64,000 nt of DNA from Glaciihabitans sp. (GTDB taxonomy: Bacteria > Actinomycetota > Actinomycetes > Actinomycetales > Microbacteriaceae), in assembly GCA_025463785.1 (NCBI GenBank), contig JAODBD010000001.1:62001-126000 (forward strand), written 5' to 3'. How positions within the stretch are numbered: the stretch's first letter is position 1; every line of letters starts with the position of its first letter. Below are positions 59,791 through 64,000 of the stretch, piece after piece. The position numbers and the translations under genes are program-made. The notes beneath the pieces are model-generated. The model made no database searches and was not told the origin of the DNA. It worked only from the letters and a program-made list of their open reading frames with translations.

Positions 59791-61055
59791 GCAACGGCAG
59801 CTCGCCGTTGCGGGCTCTGCCAGACACCGCTCGATGAACCGCTGAGCGCACGACGGAGCGCGACCAGACAGAGCACAGCGTCGAGAACGCGCAGTAGCGG
59901 GAATACCGGCGCATAGCCCAGGAAACGGGCATTCCTGGTGAGGATGGCCGTCACGATCGAGAGCGCGAGGTCGGGAACAAGGATGCCGAGCGCGAGCACC
60001 CATCCGGGAAGCATTGTGGAGAAAACCCGCAGATCGCCGGTCGCATCCCAACCCAGGCCGACGAAGAATCCCGACAGCCAGGACAGCAGGGCAACGGGCG
60101 GCGTGACCACGAGCATGACGCACGCAATGACCAGTTCGACGACCGACAGCCAGGTCACGAGAAAGAACAGTCTCGCGTGCCAGCCGTGCCGCAGCAGCGT
60201 CTGCCAGAAGCCGAGCGACCATCGGCGCACCTGCTTCGAGTACTCCTGGAGGGTATCCGGATCCTGGGTGCGAGCGATCGCGGCCCGCGGATTGAAGGCG
60301 ATCCGGCCGAGGGACTTTGCGTGGATCTCAAACGTCATGTTGTAGTCCTCGATGCTGAGGCCGGGTGCATCGATGTCGATCGAGCCGATAACCCTGGTTC
60401 GATACATGCTGGCGAAGCCGGGAACGATCGAGACTACGTTCACAAGTCGGGATGCCTGCCCATACTTGAGCAGGTACTGCACTGCGATGTACACCCGCTG
60501 CCGATACGTCACCAGGATGCGCCCGATGAGGGTCTCGGGCGGCGGAGTGAAGATTGTGGAGGCCCTGCCTGCGACCGCGACAATCTCGGGATCGTCGAAG
60601 AGCGGCAGACCGGAATCCAGATAGTCGTCGGCAAGTACCGTGTCGGCATCCAGCAGCATGACGACGTCGTAACGCTCCACCAGGTTGAAGTGATCGATGG
60701 CGGCCACGATCGCGCCTGCCTTGCCACGATTGGGATTGAGGTCAAGCACATTGGCTCCGCGACGGGTGGCGAGTTCCGAGGTCGCATCCGTCGAGCCATC
60801 TGACGCGACGTAGACCTGCCCGCGCGGAACCTGAGACATCGCGGAGTCGAGAGTCTTCTCGATCACGAGTTCTTCATTGTGGGCCGCGATGACGATTGCG
60901 ACCCCACCCTTCTCGACCACCGAATGATACGAATCCGGGACCCGGCGAAACACGCCGGCGATCGCACGCACTATCCCGGCACCAGACCAGAACAGCGTGC
61001 CAATGCCGACGACTCCCACGATGGTGACGAGCAGGACAATCGGTACCGGTTGCAC
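59772..61055 (-). CDS. processive family 2 glycosyltransferase (membrane)
   Basis: The 427-residue protein begins with a membrane helix, then a GT-A domain: IAAHNEE, DGSTD (86-90), LLDADT (135-139), IEDYNMT (236-242) and QVRRW (275-279), the processive synthase signature, followed by four or so C-terminal membrane helices. It resembles hyaluronan/chitin/cellulose-type synthases or PgaC-like polymerases. GTG start with AAAGGA upstream. It is divergent from a UDP-sugar dehydrogenase, epimerase and glmS gene set, which fits polymer synthesis from UDP-GlcNAc-like substrates. Confidence 0.9.
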   Translation of the reverse strand: MQPVPIVLLVTIVGVVGIGTLFWSGAGIVRAIAGVFRRVPDSYHSVVEKGGVAIVIAAHNEELVIEKTLDSAMSQVPRGQVYVASDGSTDATSELATRRGANVLDLNPNRGKAGAIVAAIDHFNLVERYDVVMLLDADTVLADDYLDSGLPLFDDPEIVAVAGRASTIFTPPPETLIGRILVTYRQRVYIAVQYLLKYGQASRLVNVVSIVPGFASMYRTRVIGSIDIDAPGLSIEDYNMTFEIHAKSLGRIAFNPRAAIARTQDPDTLQEYSKQVRRWSLGFWQTLLRHGWHARLFFLVTWLSVVELVIACVMLVVTPPVALLSWLSGFFVGLGWDATGDLRVFSTMLPGWVLALGILVPDLALSIVTAILTRNARFLGYAPVFPLLRVLDAVLCLVALRRALSGSSSGVWQSPQRRAAVAQKDSI

Positions 61056-61293
61056 TGGGTCGTCCTTTCACCATTTCGGATGGGTCGAATTGCGCTGTCG
61101 CCGAGAGCCTTCCGCTGTCAGGCTATTGGCCCCGGAATCCCAGGCAAATAGCGATCTCCGCAGGATTTTGCGGGTTGTACGGTGCCCCGCATTCCCTGCC
61201 CGCAATTCCGCACAGTCTGCCGCCCACTATCGCCGTTGGCTGCGGAAGGGGACCAATGTAAACGCCAGCCCCCTCCCCCGAAAGAAGGCGCCC

Positions 61294-62643
61294 ATGAGCA
61301 CGATCACCCCCACAGTCCAGGACGAACAGGACGAAACGCGCCACCCCAAGCCGCAACTCCGTGCCATCACCCGTACCATCGCCGACACCGACTTCGATTT
61401 CGATGTCGCCATCGTCGGTCTCGGCTATGTCGGTCTGCCCACCGCAATCTCCTACCACGCGGGCGGATCCCGGGTACTCGGACTCGATGCCAGCGAGGCT
61501 CGCCTTGCGACCATCATCCGCGGCGGAGCCGACCTCCTCGACCGCGACCAGAGCCGGCTGTCGAAAGCGCTGAAGACGGAGCGACTGCTACTGACATCGC
61601 ACCCGCAGAGCCTCACGCGCGCCGCCGCCGTTGTGATCTGCGTGCCAACTCCGGTCGACAACTACCTGACTCCCGACCTGCGGATGCTCGAGGCGGCCTG
61701 CGAGACCGTGGTCGCGAACGCCGTGCCCGGCCAGCTGCTGTTGCTCACCTCGACCACCTACGTCGGGTGCACCGAAGACCTCCTCGTGCGCCCTCTGCGG
61801 GATCGCGGCTTCGAGATCGGCGAAGACATCTTCGTCGCCTTCAGCGCCGAGCGGATCGACCCCGGAAATGACGCGGTCGACCAGGAAGCGATTCCGCGAG
61901 TCGTCGGTGGCGCAACGCAGCAATGCGGCGTCAAGGCCGACATGCTGCTGCGCCGCTACGCGAACGAAGTGCATCACGTCGATTCACTCGCGGCTGCGGA
62001 AATGACCAAACTCCTCGAGAACACCTTTCGCGCGGTCAACATCGCTCTCGCCAATGAGTTCGCCGACATCTGTGCACACCTCGGAATCCCGGTCAACGAT
62101 GTGATCGACGCCGCCGCAACGAAGCCGTACGGCTTCATGGCGTTCCGGCCCGGCCCGGGCGTTGGGGGGCACTGCATCCCATGCGACCCCCACTACCTGC
62201 TCTGGCAACTACGCAAGGAACGCGTCTCCGCCCCGATCATTGAACGCACCATGGCCGAGATCGCCAATCGCCCGGGGCGGGTGGTCGATGCGGCGCGCGC
62301 ACTGCTGTCGGAGAACGGCGTGCCGCTCAGCCGCGCCCGCATCCTCGTCGTCGGCATTTCATACAAGGCGGATGTCGCCGACCTGCGCGAATCACCGGCC
62401 CTCGAAATCCTGTCCACGTTCGCCCGCGCCGGCGCCCACGTCGGATTCGTAGACAGTCACTTCGATCAGGTGACACTCGAATCGGGTGAAATCGTGCCGG
62501 CGACCCGGCGACCCGAATTCTTCCAACCCGATCTCGTGCTCATTCACACCCGGCATTCTGACGCCGACCTCGACTGGATCCAGGCATCGCACCTGGTGTT
62601 CGACCCGCGCTTTCCCGACGCTGTGTCGGGGGTGACCTCGTGA
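61294..62643 (+). CDS. nucleotide sugar dehydrogenase (UDP-HexNAc/UDP-Glc 6-dehydrogenase family)
   Basis: The 449-residue protein has a Rossmann VGLGYVGLPTAI (42-52), CVPTPVD, STTYVGCTEDLL, ENTFRAVNIALANEFADI and the catalytic Cys in GPGVGGHCIPCDPHYL (near 292). The family oxidises C6 of a UDP-sugar to a uronic acid with 2 NAD+; WecC/WbpA-like or Ugd-like cannot be separated by eye. GAAGG precedes the ATG at 61294; upstream in-frame codons are within the divergent spacer. It overlaps the next gene by four bases. Confidence 0.9.
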   Translation: MSTITPTVQDEQDETRHPKPQLRAITRTIADTDFDFDVAIVGLGYVGLPTAISYHAGGSRVLGLDASEARLATIIRGGADLLDRDQSRLSKALKTERLLLTSHPQSLTRAAAVVICVPTPVDNYLTPDLRMLEAACETVVANAVPGQLLLLTSTTYVGCTEDLLVRPLRDRGFEIGEDIFVAFSAERIDPGNDAVDQEAIPRVVGGATQQCGVKADMLLRRYANEVHHVDSLAAAEMTKLLENTFRAVNIALANEFADICAHLGIPVNDVIDAAATKPYGFMAFRPGPGVGGHCIPCDPHYLLWQLRKERVSAPIIERTMAEIANRPGRVVDAARALLSENGVPLSRARILVVGISYKADVADLRESPALEILSTFARAGAHVGFVDSHFDQVTLESGEIVPATRRPEFFQPDLVLIHTRHSDADLDWIQASHLVFDPRFPDAVSGVTS

Positions 62644-63668
62644 AATCGCTTGTCACCGGTGGAGCGGGTTTCATCGGCAGTCACCTCGTCGAGTACCTGC
62701 TTGCGCACGGCGACTCGGTGATCGTGCTCGACGACCTCAGTACGGGCAGCATCGCGAATCTCGGTGCGGTACGCGACCATCCTCGATTCCGGCTGGTGGT
62801 CGGCACGATTCTCGATCCGGCTGTCGTGCTGGACTGCGTCTCGCAGTGCGACCGGGTGTTCCACCTGGCTGCGGCAGTGGGCGTGAAGCTTATCGTCGAG
62901 GAGCCACTCACCAGCCTGCGGGCGAACATCCACGGAACCGAGAACGTGCTCATGGTCTGCTCCGAAACCGGTGCGACACTGCTGCTTGCCTCGACGAGTG
63001 AAATTTACGGCAAGAACGAATCGGACAGCCTTTCTGAGGAGTCCGATCGCATCCTCGGTTCGCCACTCAAATCGCGCTGGGGTTACGCCGCCGCAAAGGG
63101 CATCGATGAGGCGTTCGCGCACGCCTACTGGACCCAGTTCCGCCTTCCGGTCTCGATTGTTCGACTGTTCAACACGATCGGTCCGCGGCAGAAAGGTCGA
63201 TACGGCATGGTCGTGCCGAACCTTGTCGGGCAGGCCCTGCGTGGTGAGCCGCTGACCGTCTTCGGCACCGGCAGGCAGACCCGCTGCTTCTCGTCGGTCG
63301 TGGATATCGTGCCCGCAATTGTGCAGATCGCCGAGTCGACCAGGGCCTATGGCAAGGCATACAACCTGGGCGGCGCGGACGAGATCTCCATTCTCGACCT
63401 GGCCGAGTTGATCATCCGCGAGACCGGCAGCACGAGCGAGATCACACTTGTGCCATACGCGAACGCCTACGGCGACGGTTATGAAGACATGCGCCGCCGA
63501 GTGCCAGACAACGCTCTCGCCCGGGAGCTCGTAGGCTTTATCCCGCGCACCCGCATCGACGCGATGGTTCGAAGCGTCGCCCAGAGCCTGACCACTACCG
63601 TCGACCGGGATGACTGGATCATGACACAAGCGCACCCCGCTCCCGTGGCGTCCGTCGCGGTGTCCTGA
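62640..63668 (+). CDS. NAD-dependent epimerase/dehydratase (extended SDR)
   Basis: The 342-residue protein has LVTGGAGFIGSHLVEYLL, LDDLSTGSIANL, FHLAAAVGVKLI, STSEIYG, and YAAAKG (Y-x-x-x-K near 149). That GxxGxxG and the DDLSTG loop are typical of UDP-sugar 4-epimerases or UDP-glucuronate decarboxylases. The start is a GTG overlapping the upstream stop. It probably processes the dehydrogenase product or its precursor for the same polymer. Confidence 0.9.
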   Translation: MKSLVTGGAGFIGSHLVEYLLAHGDSVIVLDDLSTGSIANLGAVRDHPRFRLVVGTILDPAVVLDCVSQCDRVFHLAAAVGVKLIVEEPLTSLRANIHGTENVLMVCSETGATLLLASTSEIYGKNESDSLSEESDRILGSPLKSRWGYAAAKGIDEAFAHAYWTQFRLPVSIVRLFNTIGPRQKGRYGMVVPNLVGQALRGEPLTVFGTGRQTRCFSSVVDIVPAIVQIAESTRAYGKAYNLGGADEISILDLAELIIRETGSTSEITLVPYANAYGDGYEDMRRRVPDNALARELVGFIPRTRIDAMVRSVAQSLTTTVDRDDWIMTQAHPAPVASVAVS

Positions 63669-64000
63669 TGTGCGGAATCGTCGCGTGCCGCACCACGGAC
63701 TCGGCACCCGAATACCTGTGTGAAGCGCTCGAAGCGCTCGAATACCGGGGGTACGACTCCGTCGGCATCGCGGTGCAGACGGTGGGCGGCGGCGCGCTGC
63801 GGTTGCGTAGCGTCCACCGTGTCGCCGAGTTGGTGGAACGGATGGCCGACCTTCCGCCGCGCGATCTCACCGGCGCCGGCATCGGTCACACCCGCTGGGC
63901 AACTCACGGCGGCGTCTCAGAGCGCAACGCGCATCCCCACACCGACTGCACCGGCTCGGTGCATGTCGTGCACAACGGGATCATCGAGAACTGCGAAGAA
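63668..64000 (+). CDS. glmS: glutamine--fructose-6-phosphate aminotransferase, 3'-truncated by window edge
   Basis: The first 111 residues read MCGIVACRTTDSAPEYLCEALEALEYRGYDSVGIAV in sequence, then GHTRWATHGGVSERNAHPH and VHNGIIEN, the Ntn glutaminase domain with Cys2 (Cys1 after Met removal) as nucleophile. The enzyme makes glucosamine-6-phosphate, the first committed step to UDP-GlcNAc. Its ATG overlaps the epimerase stop by one base. Linkage to a GT2 synthase suggests a dedicated amino-sugar supply, distinct from a housekeeping glmS that may exist elsewhere. Confidence 0.93.
   Translation, partial: MCGIVACRTTDSAPEYLCEALEALEYRGYDSVGIAVQTVGGGALRLRSVHRVAELVERMADLPPRDLTGAGIGHTRWATHGGVSERNAHPHTDCTGSVHVVHNGIIENCEE

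Noticed and set aside
1-64000. tRNA, rRNA, riboswitch or prophage genes.
   Set aside because: None recognised by eye; short structured RNAs could be missed without a covariance-model search.

Overview
The window is chromosomal DNA of a high-GC actinobacterium, most likely a Microbacteriaceae member. The lineage hints are a DUF7882-type small protein beside a small conserved companion, a DUF3097 protein, a DUF222/HNH endonuclease, a DUF2510 protein, a Septum_form-domain remnant, frequent GTG/TTG starts, and CIRCE and HAIR heat-shock operators. No tRNA, rRNA, insertion sequence, prophage or CRISPR array was seen. Genes are packed tightly on both strands, with many divergent regulator/target pairs.

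Layout. 1-2.4 kb: 3' part of treZ (trehalose synthesis) and two small lineage proteins. 2.4-5.8 kb: a minus-strand operon of a VIT1/CCC1 transporter with ferritin-like domain, an MpaB-type oxygenase and an FAD oxidoreductase, divergent from corA. 7-16.5 kb: DUF3097, a LysR/MFS pair, a DUF222-HNH nuclease, FetB-like and DedA membrane proteins, a methyltransferase, an aldo/keto reductase and an FBP-domain protein. 16.6-19.7 kb: YciI, ArsR and two AHSA1/SRPBCC proteins, then an epimerase. 19.9-22 kb: a NERD-helicase fusion. 22-31 kb: TetR/SDR, nitroreductase/HxlR, aminotransferase, a LOG-like protein, ArsR/SRPBCC and small membrane proteins. 31-38 kb: acyltransferase, MFS pump, two decayed paralogous membrane-protein genes, NUDIX, and a VOC-ArsR-SRPBCC-YciI operon. 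38-46 kb: assorted hydrolases and reductases, an AlkZ-like protein, an hsp20 gene under both CIRCE and HAIR, and an ECF42-type sigma factor with its DGPF protein. 46-50.4 kb: DUF2510, a truncated Septum_form gene, a cyclase-like protein, and a TetR-MFS operon. 50.5-55.6 kb: nrtR, nadA, nadC, a cysteine desulfurase (no nadB), then a NYN/OST-HTH protein. 57-64 kb: a large STAND-LuxR regulator facing a polysaccharide locus (GT2 synthase, UDP-sugar dehydrogenase, epimerase, glmS).

How the parts work together. NrtR probably controls quinolinate-based NAD synthesis, and the desulfurase could serve the NadA iron-sulfur cluster. The last four genes look like supply and polymerisation steps for an amino-sugar/uronate polysaccharide. 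Small ArsR, TetR, HxlR and LysR regulators sit beside their probable targets, several with visible inverted-repeat operators. The most unusual signals are (1) short tandem duplications at many gene 3' ends, often including the stop codon, (2) a strand-symmetric GGATGC/GCATCC word that recurs throughout and often coincides with rarer codons, (3) two long perfect intergenic hairpins of unrelated sequence, (4) a tandem pair of paralogous genes that are both broken near the start, and (5) the double CIRCE/HAIR promoter on hsp20.
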